A program made the translations under genes and the position numbers. Below the pieces are notes generated by a model. The model worked only from the letters and a program-made list of their open reading frames with translations, was not told the DNA's origin and ran no database searches. This document shows positions 53,901 to 63,901 of a stretch of 64,000 nt of DNA, piece after piece. Each line of letters starts with the position of its first letter. Positions within the stretch are counted from its first letter, which is position 1. This DNA is from Lachnospiraceae bacterium (GTDB lineage: Bacteria; Bacillota; Clostridia; Lachnospirales; Lachnospiraceae), in NCBI GenBank assembly GCA_022799355.1, contig JAAWOG010000009.1, positions 24,268 to 88,267 of the forward strand. Direction: 5' to 3'.

Positions 53901-54842
53901 TCAGGCTTTTGTAATAAATTTTCGAAACATATTTTCAAATAAAATGTCCCGGTTGATATGGTAAACATATTTGATAAAATGTCTGTTGTGATCTATGCCA
54001 TAGTGAAGATCGTACTCAAAAACCGGGCTGTATTCATAACGATCTTCCATAAACTCCGAATCCAGCAGCCATGCCACAACCGCCACATCCCACAAAGGTT
54101 TGGACCAATTGTATATGGACGCATCTTTCATAATACTCAGAGAACAGTCCAAAAGGTAATCGCAGAGTCTATTTTTTCCTTTCAGATAGTATTCCAGTTC
54201 AATTCTGGAAATACGAAACTCAGCTACAACTCCGTTCAGAGGAAGCTGTACAACAGCCGCACCGCATCCAAAGAGTACGCGTGCCGCCGCAATATCCTGT
54301 GATGCATTAAAATCCGTACAGGTAAGCCAGTCCAACCCATGCCCGCCGAGCCACACAACTACAATTCTGTCTACAATGGACTGATCCAGCAAAATGGCAG
54401 ACGCGATATCCGTAAGGGCAGCTATGGCAATCACATAGAGGGGGCTTTCCGGAGTATACTCCTTTGCCAGGCGGACCAGTTCCCGCGCGGCATCGGATTC
54501 TACCGGGGTAACTTCATCTTTTAAATTTTCCTCGGAACCATAAAAGGTGATCTCTTTCAGATTCTCTCTTTTCATTACATCAAGCAGTTCCATAATGGCA
54601 TCATAACTTTGATGCATACCCTCACCCGGACTGCTGTTCTGGCGTATTCTCCCCATACCAGGCGGGCTGTAAAACGGTGCGGCAAATATACCTTTTAATT
54701 TTAATTTTTCATCCGAGAGCAGCAGATACGCTAAAGCATACAAGTCATCTACCTGATTGTAAGCATCCGTATCAATGACCACATCGACAGCTGAAGCTGG
54801 TTTCTGCAGACGGTGAATGTAGTTTAAATCTTTTGGCTTCAT
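53901..54842 (-). CDS. inosine-uridine nucleoside hydrolase family protein
   Basis: A 313-residue protein. The N-terminal calcium-binding cluster reads VVIDTDAYNQVDDLYALAYL, the variant DTDxxNxVDD of a divergent subfamily, in place of the usual DTDPGxDD. Other family blocks are YVIAIAALTDIASAILLD, VWLGGHGLDW, DFNASQDIAAARVLF and PLWDVAVVAWLL. The family hydrolyses ribonucleosides to base and ribose, though divergent members may act on other N-ribosides. It is the first gene of the importer operon, a pairing that implies salvage of an imported substrate inside the cell. Confidence 0.85.
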   Translation of the reverse strand: MKPKDLNYIHRLQKPASAVDVVIDTDAYNQVDDLYALAYLLLSDEKLKLKGIFAAPFYSPPGMGRIRQNSSPGEGMHQSYDAIMELLDVMKRENLKEITFYGSEENLKDEVTPVESDAARELVRLAKEYTPESPLYVIAIAALTDIASAILLDQSIVDRIVVVWLGGHGLDWLTCTDFNASQDIAAARVLFGCGAAVVQLPLNGVVAEFRISRIELEYYLKGKNRLCDYLLDCSLSIMKDASIYNWSKPLWDVAVVAWLLDSEFMEDRYEYSPVFEYDLHYGIDHNRHFIKYVYHINRDILFENMFRKFITKA

Positions 54843-54884
54843 CCTTCTTTTCCTTTAGCATTATTATGATAGTCCTTTTTAAAA

Positions 54885-54927
54885 CACAAAAAAGGACAGA
54901 ATCCTACTGAAAGTAAGATTTTGTCCT
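54885..54927 (-). terminator. terminator of the opp operon
   Basis: On the minus strand AGGACAAAATCTTAC pairs with GTAGGATTCTGTCCT (one mismatch, one G-U) and is followed by TTTTTTGTG. It ends transcription from oppA before the nucleoside hydrolase gene. Confidence 0.75.
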
Positions 54928-55165
54928 ATCACATTTTTACACCGGAACTTATCTTGTTCCTATTATAGCATATGGCTGAATGTATTGCAATTATGCAAAA
55001 ACCATAAAAATTAAAACTGTATTTATGCATTTTATACAAGAAACCCCACATTCCCTTTCAGAAATGTGGGGTAGCGTAAAAATTTATCTGCTCTAACGAG
55101 AAACCCCACATTTCTTTTCAAAAATGTGGGGTAGCGTAAAAATTTATCTGCGATAAATTTTTACT
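54928..55165. other. non-coding region after oppA with tandem hairpins
   Basis: No ORF is credible. Besides the two 60-bp hairpin repeats, AAAAATTTATC and GATAAATTTTT (about 55138-55162) form an 11-bp palindrome just after the oppA stop codon. The rest is AT-rich. Confidence 0.6.
55039..55150. repeat. two tandem 60-bp-period hairpin repeats
   Basis: Copies at 55039-55090 and 55099-55150 are nearly identical over 52 bp, at a period of exactly 60 bp. Each has AGAAACCCCACATT, a variable loop, AATGTGGGGTAGCGTAAAA and TTTATCTG. The CCCCACATT/AATGTGGGG stem is 9 bp. On the minus strand the stem is followed by TTTCTC, so each copy may be a weak terminator or an mRNA 3'-end stabiliser for oppA. Confidence 0.85.
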
Positions 55166-56908
55166 TTATTCAGCTTCTTCCGTGGTTTCTGCGGGTTCTG
55201 CTGCTCCGTCTGTAATATCAGCATACATGAAGTACCAATAACCATATGCGGAATGCCACATACCTGTGATCTTGCTGCTCTGCAGCCAGAAGTCATTGTA
55301 GTAAGCAACCGGTATACAACCAGCCTCATTCATCAGAATATCTTCCGCTTCGTGCAGTGCTTCGGAACGTATTGCAGCATCCAGAGTTGTTCTGGAGATA
55401 TCCATTGCCGCATCGTAATCTTTATTGTTGAACTTACCGTCGTTGTTGCCGTTTGTGGAGTAAAGCAGATCCAGCATGTTGGAAGGATCGGAGTAGTCTC
55501 CTACCCAGCCGTTACGGGATGCTTCATAGTCACCGTTACGTCTCATCGGTGTGAAGCTTGCCCACTCAACGATATCTACGTCAAGAGTGATACCAAGCTC
55601 AGCCCATGCCTGCTGCAGATACTCAGCAACTACTTTGTGGTAACCTGCATCGTTTGTGCTGTAAGTGATAGCCGGGAAACCTTCGCCGTCAGGATAACCT
55701 GCTTCTGCGAGAAGTCTCTTTGCCTCTTCTACGTTTGCTTCATGATTTGTAATATCAATGTAGGGCTGTCCGCCGTTTGCATTGTCCATGAACTGAGAAC
55801 CGTCCGTATCAATCCAGCCCGGGCCCATGAAGTTAGATGCTGCGGAATAAGTTCCCTGCATCAGAGTACCAGCAACATATTCACGATCGATCGCAAGGCT
55901 TAATGCTTTACGAACATTAGCATCATCAAAAGGTGCTTTCTGAGTATTCAGGCTCAGATAATAAGTTCCGATGATCGGATCAACATAGAACTCAGGGTTG
56001 CCTTCCAGAGAAGGAATCTCTTCTGTCGGAACGTCTTTGATAAACAGAACTTCGCCTGTCTGGTATGCGCTGTAGGAAGCGTTTGCATCCTCGATCAGGT
56101 TAAACTTGATCGCATCCAGTTTTACGGCATCCGCATTCCAGTAGTTGGGGTTCTTTGTACACATAATGTAAGAACCGGGAACCCACTCGGAAATGTAGAA
56201 GGAACCGTTGGAGATATAAGTGCTAGCATCTACTGCCCAGGCATCACCGTTTGCTTCAATTGTAGCCTGCTGTACAGGGCTTAAGGTAGCAAATGCTGCC
56301 AGAGAACCAAAGTAAGAACATGCGGAAGACAGATGTACTTCCAGTGTCTTGTCATCTACAGCTACCACGTTCAGCTTTGTGATATCGCCTGCGATTGCTT
56401 CTTCATAACCCTCTACCATGCTGAGAACTGTCTCCGCATAGGGAGCTGCCGTATTGGGATCGCAGACACGCTGCCAGCTGTATACGAAATCGTTAGCCGT
56501 CAGGTCGGAACCGTCAGACCATTTCAGGCCATCTCTTAAATGGAATGTCCATGTCAGGCCATCCTCGGATACTTCCCAGCTCTCAGCCTGTCCGGGAGCC
56601 AGTTTGCCTTCCTCATCAACTGTCAGAAGACACTCAAAAGTATGAAGGATCATGTTGCCGCCGTCAACTGCGCTGTTCAGTGCAGGATCAAGTGTCTCGG
56701 GGTTAGGTCCGATCTGTACGGAAAGAACCTTTTCACCTGTGGAAGCTGCCCCCCCGTCAGATTCTGCTGTTGCATCATCGCCGGTGCTTGCTTCTTCTTC
56801 CGTGCTCTCGTTCGGTGTTGTGGCATTATCACCTGAAGAATTACCACAAGCCGTTACGCTGACAACCATAACTGCTGCCAGAAAAAGAGCTGCTACTCTT
56901 TTTTTCAT
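55166..56908 (-). CDS. oppA: oligopeptide-binding lipoprotein OppA
   Basis: A 580-residue protein with lipobox SVTAC (Cys21), an acidic linker and the SBP_bac_5 fold: VLSVQIGPNPETLDPALNSA, LKWSDGSDLTANDFVYSWQR, RKALSLAIDREYVA and EWASFTPMRRNGDYE. It binds oligopeptides outside the membrane. AAGGAGG precedes the ATG. It is the last gene of the operon (B-C-D-F-A), 103 nt after oppF, which may allow separate high expression. Confidence 0.94.
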   Translation of the reverse strand: MKKRVAALFLAAVMVVSVTACGNSSGDNATTPNESTEEEASTGDDATAESDGGAASTGEKVLSVQIGPNPETLDPALNSAVDGGNMILHTFECLLTVDEEGKLAPGQAESWEVSEDGLTWTFHLRDGLKWSDGSDLTANDFVYSWQRVCDPNTAAPYAETVLSMVEGYEEAIAGDITKLNVVAVDDKTLEVHLSSACSYFGSLAAFATLSPVQQATIEANGDAWAVDASTYISNGSFYISEWVPGSYIMCTKNPNYWNADAVKLDAIKFNLIEDANASYSAYQTGEVLFIKDVPTEEIPSLEGNPEFYVDPIIGTYYLSLNTQKAPFDDANVRKALSLAIDREYVAGTLMQGTYSAASNFMGPGWIDTDGSQFMDNANGGQPYIDITNHEANVEEAKRLLAEAGYPDGEGFPAITYSTNDAGYHKVVAEYLQQAWAELGITLDVDIVEWASFTPMRRNGDYEASRNGWVGDYSDPSNMLDLLYSTNGNNDGKFNNKDYDAAMDISRTTLDAAIRSEALHEAEDILMNEAGCIPVAYYNDFWLQSSKITGMWHSAYGYWYFMYADITDGAAEPAETTEEAE

Positions 56909-57011
56909 AATGTTTCCTCCTTATATTATATTATTAAAAAAGTGTATCACTTTTCAGTGTTACCATATTTCATCGCATTTGTCAATAATCAATTTTACAA
57001 ACGATTCAAAT

Positions 57012-58001
57012 TCAGTTTATTTTATCCAGATTATGACATGCTGCAAAATGATTGTTTTCTATTTCTCTCCACTCCGGCACCTTCTCCGCACATTCTGCGG
57101 TGGCATAAGGACACCTGGTACGGAATGTACAACCGGAAGGAGGATTTAACGGACTCGGCACATCGCCTTCCAAAACGATACGATTGCTCTTTCTCGCCTG
57201 CTTGGGATCAGCGATCGGAATCGCTGAGATCAGGCTTTTCGTATAAGGATGGAGCGGTCTGTCGATCAGCTTGTAGCTGTCCGCAAGTTCTACCATCCTG
57301 CCCAGATACATCACACCGATACGGTTCGATATATGTTTTACGGCCGAAAGGTCATGGGCGATAAACAGATATGTCAGCCCCATCTGCTCCTGCAGATCCT
57401 CAAACATATTGATAACCTGTGCCTGAATCGAAACGTCCAGCGCAGAGATCGGTTCATCACAGACAATAAACTCCGGATTTACCGCAAGCGCCCTGGCAAT
57501 GCCGACACGCTGCCTCTGTCCGCCGGAAAACTCATGGGGATAACGGTTTGCATGTTCGGAGTTGAGCCCTACCCTTTCCAGCATGTGAATGATCATGTCA
57601 TAGCGCTCTTTATCATCCTTTGCGAGTTTATGCACATCGATCGCTTCCCCTACGATATCACCCACCGTCATACGGGGATCAAGGCTTGCATAAGGATCCT
57701 GAAATACGATCTGCATCCGTTTCCGAAAAGGCAGCATATTCGGAAATTCCTTTTTATCCACATCAAAGACCGTTTCACCGTCAAATGTAAATTTTCCGCC
57801 CGTGGGATCGTAGAGCCGCAGCATCGTACGTCCCGTAGTTGTCTTTCCGCAGCCGGATTCTCCCACCAGTCCCAGGGTTTCCCCTTTATTGATAAAAAAG
57901 GAAACATCATCTACCGCGCGCACATATTTTTTTCTGCTGCCGAAACCGCCCGCAGGAAAATACTGACGAAGATGTTCTACTTCAATAAAATGTTCACTCA
58001 T
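57012..58001 (-). CDS. oppF: oligopeptide ABC transporter ATP-binding protein OppF
   Basis: A 329-residue ATPase: [20 protein letters not shown] (Walker A), [20 protein letters not shown] (signature) and [14 protein letters not shown] (Walker B). The C-terminal oligo_HPY extension with the cysteines of [14 protein letters not shown] probably binds an iron-sulfur cluster. Its start overlaps the end of oppD by 8 nt. Confidence 0.95.
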   Translation of the reverse strand: MSEHFIEVEHLRQYFPAGGFGSRKKYVRAVDDVSFFINKGETLGLVGESGCGKTTTGRTMLRLYDPTGGKFTFDGETVFDVDKKEFPNMLPFRKRMQIVFQDPYASLDPRMTVGDIVGEAIDVHKLAKDDKERYDMIIHMLERVGLNSEHANRYPHEFSGGQRQRVGIARALAVNPEFIVCDEPISALDVSIQAQVINMFEDLQEQMGLTYLFIAHDLSAVKHISNRIGVMYLGRMVELADSYKLIDRPLHPYTKSLISAIPIADPKQARKSNRIVLEGDVPSPLNPPSGCTFRTRCPYATAECAEKVPEWREIENNHFAACHNLDKIN

Positions 58002-58995
58002 GGGATGCTCCTTTCTCCATTTCTTCTTTCTGGTTCAGCCAGCACTGTGTATAATGCACTTCCCCGAATTCCGTAACAGGCGGCATCTCACGAAGACAGA
58101 TCTTCATCGCTTCATCACATCTCGGCGCGAAGGGACAGCCCTTCGGCGGATTCAGCATATCCACAGGCGTTCCCTCGATGGGTACAAGCCTCTCATGTTC
58201 TTTTGTATCCAGTCTCGGAATGGAACGGATCAAGCCCTTTGTATACTGATGTTTCGGATGATAGAAGATATCGTCAGCCGTACCATACTCTATGATCTTT
58301 CCGGCATACATAACCGCAATCCTCTCGCACATACTTGCAACCACGCCCAGGTCATGGGTAATCATAATGATTGCCATGCCGAGTTTTTCTTTCAGTTCCA
58401 TCATCAGTTCCAGAATCTGCGCCTGAATCGTCACATCCAGCGCCGTTGTCGGCTCATCCGCGATCAGGAGCTTTGGTTCACATGCAAGTGCGATGGCGAT
58501 CATCACACGCTGCCGCATACCGCCGGATAATTCATGAGGATACTGTTTCAGACGTTTTTCAGGTTCATTGATGCCTACCAGCTCAAGCAGTTCCTTTGCC
58601 CGCTCTTTTGCCTCCTGTTTTGTCTTATCCGTATGAAGACGGATCACTTCCATGATCTGATTACCAACCGTATAAACCGGATTTAAGCTTGTCATAGGAT
58701 CCTGAAAAATAATGGATATCTCATTACCCCGGATTTTACGCATCTCTTTCTCCGTCATATTTTCAATCTGATGTCCGTTGAAGTTCAGGTTGCCTCCCAG
58801 AAGTTTTCCGGGATGCGCCGTCAGTCCCATCAGAGAATATGCGGTAACGGACTTACCCGATCCGCTCTCTCCTACAATACCCAGCACTTCTCCTTCTTTC
58901 AGATGGATGGAAACATCATTTAATGCCTTTACTTCTCCCGCAGGAGTAAAGAAAGAAAGCCGTTCATTTTTTATATCAACAAGATATTCCGCCAT
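57994..58995 (-). CDS. oppD: oligopeptide ABC transporter ATP-binding protein OppD
   Basis: A 333-residue ATPase with [40 protein letters not shown] and [16 protein letters not shown], plus a C-terminal oligo_HPY region ([16 protein letters not shown]). It pairs with OppF to drive peptide uptake. AAAGGAGG precedes the start. Confidence 0.95.
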   Translation of the reverse strand: MAEYLVDIKNERLSFFTPAGEVKALNDVSIHLKEGEVLGIVGESGSGKSVTAYSLMGLTAHPGKLLGGNLNFNGHQIENMTEKEMRKIRGNEISIIFQDPMTSLNPVYTVGNQIMEVIRLHTDKTKQEAKERAKELLELVGINEPEKRLKQYPHELSGGMRQRVMIAIALACEPKLLIADEPTTALDVTIQAQILELMMELKEKLGMAIIMITHDLGVVASMCERIAVMYAGKIIEYGTADDIFYHPKHQYTKGLIRSIPRLDTKEHERLVPIEGTPVDMLNPPKGCPFAPRCDEAMKICLREMPPVTEFGEVHYTQCWLNQKEEMEKGASHE

Positions 58996-59012
58996 TTTTC
59001 ACTTTCCTCCTT

Positions 59013-60059
59013 TTAATTTTTCAGCTTCGGATCGAATGCATCACGCAGGCCGTCACCAAACAGGTTAAAGCTCAGAATGATCAAACTGATCAGAATTGCC
59101 GGAATAAACAACAGATGCGGATAAGTACCCATACCGTTGATCGCATCGGATGCCAGAGAACCAAGGGAAGGAAGCGGCACCGCCACACCCATACCAAGGA
59201 AACTTAAGAAACTCTCCGTAAAAATAGAAGACGGAATCTGCAGAGTCGTCGTCACTATCAAGGTACCAATACAGTTAGTCAGCAGGTGCTTTTTAATGAT
59301 TCTGCCGTTACCCACACCCAGCGCCCTTGCCGCTGTGACATACTCACTCTCTTTTAATGTAAGTATCTGGCTTCGCACCATTCTCGCCATACCAACCCAG
59401 TAGAGCAGTGCGAACACCAGGAAAATGCTGATCAGGTTACTTCCCACCACATTGATCCAGCTAAAGCCCGGCACCGTTGCAAGCCGGGTAAGAGGATCAT
59501 CCAATGCAAATTTTAACAGGACGATCAGCAGAATATCCGGAATCGTGTAGATAATATCCACAATACGCATCATGATAAGATCCACCCAGCCGCCGAAAAA
59601 CGCCGCCACGGAACCATAGATGGAACCGATGATCAGAATGATCCCCGTCGCGATCAGTCCTACCAGCAGGGAAATACGGCTTCCCATCATCACACGGATC
59701 GCATAGTCACGTCCCATTTTGTCCGTCCCGAAAATATGGGGAAATACTTTTTCGCCGGCATCGATTCTTGCCTGTTCATCCGCCGAATATTCCATTGGTC
59801 CCAGATTATTTGCCTTTTTGATCTGTTCCTTATAGCTGTAAGGATAAAACATCGGAACAATAAAAGAAAAAATCATAACCAAAATAATAACGACCAAAGA
59901 TACCATTGCCACTTTATTTTTGCGCAGGCGCCGCAGGCCGTCTTTCCAGAAGCTCACGCTCTCACGCATGATAACCTGACTTTGTTTTTCTTCCTCCGTA
60001 GCCGGAATAAAATCTTCAGGTTTTAGTTTTAACTGAAAACTTAAAGGATTCTCTTTCAT
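59013..60059 (-). CDS. oppC: oligopeptide ABC transporter permease OppC
   Basis: A 348-residue permease with an N-terminal OppC_N segment, one helix at about 48-70, a periplasmic-side loop and five further helices. The EAA-like loop reads YVTAARALGVGNGRIIKKHL, and IFGTDKMGRDYAIRVMMGSR is typical of OppC/DppC. It lies 17 nt before oppD. A weak ribosome site (AAAGG, long spacing) precedes the ATG. Confidence 0.94.
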   Translation of the reverse strand: MKENPLSFQLKLKPEDFIPATEEEKQSQVIMRESVSFWKDGLRRLRKNKVAMVSLVVIILVMIFSFIVPMFYPYSYKEQIKKANNLGPMEYSADEQARIDAGEKVFPHIFGTDKMGRDYAIRVMMGSRISLLVGLIATGIILIIGSIYGSVAAFFGGWVDLIMMRIVDIIYTIPDILLIVLLKFALDDPLTRLATVPGFSWINVVGSNLISIFLVFALLYWVGMARMVRSQILTLKESEYVTAARALGVGNGRIIKKHLLTNCIGTLIVTTTLQIPSSIFTESFLSFLGMGVAVPLPSLGSLASDAINGMGTYPHLLFIPAILISLIILSFNLFGDGLRDAFDPKLKN

Positions 60060-60115
60060 TTTATCATAATGCCTTTCTAGTAATATATTGCTTCAACTTT
60101 ATACGGAATTTTTCC

Positions 60116-61033
60116 TTATTTGAGCTTGATCCGGGGATCGACAATCTTATACGCGATATCCACAAACACATTCATAATGATCACGAGGGTAGCAAGGAAG
60201 ATCGTTGTACCCATGATCATCGTATAATCACGCCCGTTAATTGCCTTGATAAACTCTCCGCCAAGTCCCGGAATAACGAAAATTTTCTCCACCACAAAAC
60301 TACCGGTGATCGTGTAGGCGAGCATCGGTCCCACATAAGTGATAACCGGAAGGATCGCATTCCGCAGTGCATGCTTAAACAGGATTACACCGCCTGCAAG
60401 TCCCTTTGCCCGTGCCGTCCGCATATAATCCTGCCCCAGCACGTCCAGCATGGAGGAGCGCATCAGCCTCATAATATAAGCCGTAGGATAAAAAGAAAGC
60501 GCTGTTACCGGCATAACGTAATGTTTTATGCTGTCAAGTCCGATGGTCGGCAAAATAGCCAGTTTTACACCCAAAAAGTACATAAGTACCGTACAGATTA
60601 CAAAACTCGGCACCGCAATCCCGCAGGTAGCCACCACGCTGATCAGCGAATCCGCAAATTTACCTCTTTTTAATGCTGCAATACACCCAAGCGGAATACC
60701 AAGAATCATAGAAACCAGAACGCAGGAACCACCAAGCCTTGCGGATACCGGAAATCTTGAAGTAATAATAGATGTAACCGTACGCCCCCTCTGTTTTAAA
60801 CTGTCACCGAAATCACCCTGCATCGCATCGGTCATATAAGTAAAATACCTTTGTGACATCGGTTTATCCAGACCATACTTTGCTTCCAATGCAGCAGTTG
60901 CCTGGGGACTTATTGCTTTCTCCGACAAAAACGGACCGCCCGGCACCATATTCATCAGAAAGAACGTAAGTGTTGCGACCGCCCAGATCGTCACGATCCC
61001 CAGAATAATTCTTTTAACGATGTACTTAAACAT
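60116..61033 (-). CDS. oppB: oligopeptide ABC transporter permease OppB
   Basis: A 305-residue permease with six helices; the first is preceded by MFKYIVKRIILGI. GGPFLSEKAISP and the EAA-like loop YMRTARAKGLAGGVILFKHA identify OppB/DppB. AAAGGAG precedes the ATG. It is the first gene of the operon, with a palindrome in the promoter region. Confidence 0.94.
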   Translation of the reverse strand: MFKYIVKRIILGIVTIWAVATLTFFLMNMVPGGPFLSEKAISPQATAALEAKYGLDKPMSQRYFTYMTDAMQGDFGDSLKQRGRTVTSIITSRFPVSARLGGSCVLVSMILGIPLGCIAALKRGKFADSLISVVATCGIAVPSFVICTVLMYFLGVKLAILPTIGLDSIKHYVMPVTALSFYPTAYIMRLMRSSMLDVLGQDYMRTARAKGLAGGVILFKHALRNAILPVITYVGPMLAYTITGSFVVEKIFVIPGLGGEFIKAINGRDYTMIMGTTIFLATLVIIMNVFVDIAYKIVDPRIKLK

Positions 61034-61406
61034 AGTTAAAACTCCTTTACTCTTACTAGTTTTTTGCTATATACGCCACACTGTATATTTGATACCGAAT
61101 AAAAATTTATCCTCATTTAAAACGTTATAATTATGACGTACCTATACTTTATCACACTAATTTACGATAGCACAAAATTCAAGTGATGTCCAATGTTTCG
61201 TGAGTTTTCCAGAAATTTTCTGCAAATTTTTACTATAACACAGAAAGTGACAGGATATTTTTTATGTAAATTTATGCAGATTTTTGTGGAATATTAGCAG
61301 GATCAGGCCAGGGGCAGTTGACCGAACTTTTAAAATTGTGTTATTTTATAGGGACATGATAAAATGACAGATCAGGAAAAAAAGTAATTTTTACGGAAAG
61401 GTATTC
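61034..61406. other. intergenic region between the divergent opp operon and two-component system
   Basis: AT-rich, no ORF that I would support. It carries the near-palindrome at 61122-61139 on the opp side and a possible promoter for the response regulator (TTGACC at 61318, about 17-18 bp before TTATTTT at 61341). Confidence 0.6.
61122..61139. promoter_or_regulatory. 18-bp near-perfect palindrome before oppB
   Basis: ACGTTATAATTATGACGT differs from its reverse complement only in one symmetrical pair. It lies about 90 nt before the oppB start and contains a TATAAT-like sequence, so it probably overlaps the opp promoter. Candidate operator; the protein is unknown. Confidence 0.5.
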
Positions 61407-62093
61407 GTGATTTATATGAAAAATATTCTGATAATAGAAGATGACTCTGCTTTAACGGCAGGGCTTTGCAGGGCTCTTGCATCGGATGAGTGCCGCAGCG
61501 CGGGATGTCACTGCTTAAGAGAGGCAAGGAAATTGCTCCAAAGCAATTTCTATGACCTTGTTGTTCTCGATGTCAATCTGCCGGACGGAAACGGATTTGA
61601 TTTTTTACAGGAAATAAAACGCAGTTATACCACCCCCGTTATTTTGCTGACAGCCAACGATCTTGAAACGGATATTGTTACTGGCTTAGAACTGGGAGCG
61701 GAAGATTATATTACAAAACCCTTTTCCCTCGCTGTCCTGCGCGCCAGGGTTAATGCCGCGCTGCGCAGAAAAAATACGGAAAGGGCGGCGTCCTCCTACC
61801 TGTCGGAGCATTACTTTTTTGATTTTGATAAAATGGAATTTTTCTGTGACAATGAAAGAGCAGAACTTAGTAAAACCGAACAAAAACTTCTTCGCCTTTT
61901 AGTTGAAAATGCTGAAATTACGTTGAGCCGTGACAGGCTGATCGATTCCATATGGACAGACGGTGCGGAATATGTAGATGAAAATGCCCTTTCCGTCACA
62001 ATAAAACGGCTGCGGGATAAATTGAAAGCGCAGGAGCACATCAAAACTGTCTATGGCATCGGATATGTCTGGAAAAAGGACGCAAATAAATAA
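61407..62093 (+). CDS. OmpR-family response regulator
   Basis: A GTG start at 61407 with GGAAAGG 5 nt upstream is preferred over ATG 61416. The receiver domain has the acidic pair IIEDDSA, phosphorylated Asp55 in VVLDVNLPDG and Lys in DYITKPFS. The C-terminal winged helix (TEQKLLRLLVENAEITLSRD, then VTIKRLRDKL) binds DNA. It lies 44 nt before the histidine kinase gene. With the ABC ATPase that follows, the set resembles BceRS-type modules that sense peptide antibiotics. Confidence 0.95.
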   Translation: MIYMKNILIIEDDSALTAGLCRALASDECRSAGCHCLREARKLLQSNFYDLVVLDVNLPDGNGFDFLQEIKRSYTTPVILLTANDLETDIVTGLELGAEDYITKPFSLAVLRARVNAALRRKNTERAASSYLSEHYFFDFDKMEFFCDNERAELSKTEQKLLRLLVENAEITLSRDRLIDSIWTDGAEYVDENALSVTIKRLRDKLKAQEHIKTVYGIGYVWKKDANK

Positions 62094-62137
62094 TTTTTGT
62101 CAGTAAAAATAAATGGAATACGGACCGGGAGATAAAA

Positions 62138-63049
62138 ATGAAAGAACTTATTTTTTATATGTTATGTCTGATCATTATCCTCTTATGTATCGGTTTTATC
62201 TTATATCATTTCCATACTCTGCGAACCATGCGCTGCCTGGAAGATATGATAAATGCTGCCATAGAAGGTTCCTTCTCGGAACATATTTTTGATGAGAGCA
62301 GGCTTTCCGCCTTAGAAAGCCGCTTTGCCAAATATCTCTCCGCATCCGAAACTTCCTTTAAAAATACGGCAATGGAAAAAGACAAGATCAAGACACTGAT
62401 CTCCGATATCTCTCATCAGACCAAAACACCGATATCCAATATTCTCCTGTACTCCGAACTGTTGGCAGAACAGAACCTTACGGAAGAATCAAAACAATAT
62501 GTCTCTGCTCTGACCATGCAGACAGAAAAATTGAAATTTCTGATCACTTCGCTTGTAAAGCTTTCCCGTCTGGAAACCGGAATCCTCACCTTATCTCCCC
62601 GGAAAGCTCCTGTTTTTCCGATGCTGGAAACTCTTGCCAGACAATACGCCCCTTTGGCGAAAGAAAAAGGACTTTTCCTGTCCCTGCCGGAAATGGAACA
62701 AAACAGAAACTCTTTTGCAATTTTTGACGAAAAATGGACTACGGAAGCTATCGGCAACCTTATCGATAACGCCATAAAATATACGGAAAAAGGCGGCATC
62801 ACACTTTCCGTAATATCCTATGAGATGTTTCTTTGTATTCAGGTGAAGGATACCGGGATCGGTATACCGGAGGAGGAACATACAAAAATATTTTCACGTT
62901 TTTACCGTTCGGAATCCGTACATGAAAAACCCGGCGTGGGAATCGGTTTATTTCTTACCAGAGAAATTATCATGCTGGAAGGCGGCTATATAAAAGTTTC
63001 TTCCATACCGGGAAAAGGCTCCGCTTTTTCCATATTTTTACCTCTTTGA
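62138..63049 (+). CDS. sensor histidine kinase
   Basis: A 303-residue kinase with a single N-terminal membrane helix (about 5-23) and no sizeable extracellular domain. Then comes a short linker, the dimerisation domain with phosphorylated His93 (SDISHQTKTPISNI), the N-box EAIGNLIDNAIKYTE, and the G-boxes DTGIGIPEEEHTKIF and GVGIGLFLTREI. The lack of an outer sensor fits kinases that sense through a partner ABC transporter, as in BceS-type systems. The start follows GGGAG. Confidence 0.93.
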   Translation: MKELIFYMLCLIIILLCIGFILYHFHTLRTMRCLEDMINAAIEGSFSEHIFDESRLSALESRFAKYLSASETSFKNTAMEKDKIKTLISDISHQTKTPISNILLYSELLAEQNLTEESKQYVSALTMQTEKLKFLITSLVKLSRLETGILTLSPRKAPVFPMLETLARQYAPLAKEKGLFLSLPEMEQNRNSFAIFDEKWTTEAIGNLIDNAIKYTEKGGITLSVISYEMFLCIQVKDTGIGIPEEEHTKIFSRFYRSESVHEKPGVGIGLFLTREIIMLEGGYIKVSSIPGKGSAFSIFLPL

Positions 63050-63223
63050 TTCTAACACAAAACAGCTTCTTTCTTACAAAACTGTCATAATTTCATTCAC
63101 TTCGGAAAGAATCTGGTAAGATTGTTATGAAAAAATAGTATCTATACAAAGCCGTGCATGACAAATAAAAAATGATATGGAACAAAAAATAAACGGTATG
63201 GCTGAAAGGAGACAATTTTTTTT

Positions 63224-63901
63224 ATGGCTATCTTATCAACATCAAATCTTAAAAAAATTTACGGAAACGGAGAAAATGCCGTGCATGCCCTTGACGGCGT
63301 GACGCTTTCTATTGAACCTGGAGAATTTGCGGCGGTTGTCGGTACATCAGGCAGCGGTAAATCCACACTTCTTCATATGCTGGGAGGTTTAGACAGACCT
63401 ACTTCCGGCAATGTTACCGTGGACGGAAAAGATATATTTTCATTGAAAGATGAAGCTCTGACAATTTTCAGACGCCGCAAGATCGGTTTTATATTTCAGA
63501 ACTTTAATCTGATTCCTGTTTTAAATGTATATGAAAATATCGTTCTGCCGATCCAGCTTGACGGCAATGAACCGGATACCGCTTATATCAACAATATTAT
63601 CGAAACTTTAGGACTCTCCGAAAAACTTTCCAATCTTCCGAATAATCTTTCCGGCGGTCAACAGCAGAGAGTAGCAATTGCCAGAGCCATCGCCTCCAAA
63701 CCTGCTATCATCCTGGCGGATGAACCTACGGGAAACTTAGACAGCAAAACTTCTCAGGACGTACTGGGTTTATTAAAGCTGACCAGCCAGAAATTTTCCC
63801 AGACCATCGTTATGATCACCCACAATGAGGAGATCGCGCAGCTTGCCGACCGGATCATCCGGATTGAGGACGGCAAAATCGTAACAAGAGAGGCAATGTG
63901 A
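63224..63901 (+). CDS. ABC transporter ATP-binding protein (MacB/BceA type)
   Basis: A 225-residue ATPase with Walker A GTSGSGKSTLLHML, Q-loop FIFQNFNLIPVLNVYENI, signature LSGGQQQRVAIARAI and Walker B IILADEPTGNLDS. Its length and the IGFIFQNFNL block are typical of the LolD/BceA/MacB subfamily, which works with an FtsX-type permease. The 174-nt gap after the kinase gene may hold a promoter responsive to the regulator. No permease begins in the last 99 bases, so it would lie beyond the window. Confidence 0.92.
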   Translation: MAILSTSNLKKIYGNGENAVHALDGVTLSIEPGEFAAVVGTSGSGKSTLLHMLGGLDRPTSGNVTVDGKDIFSLKDEALTIFRRRKIGFIFQNFNLIPVLNVYENIVLPIQLDGNEPDTAYINNIIETLGLSEKLSNLPNNLSGGQQQRVAIARAIASKPAIILADEPTGNLDSKTSQDVLGLLKLTSQKFSQTIVMITHNEEIAQLADRIIRIEDGKIVTREAM

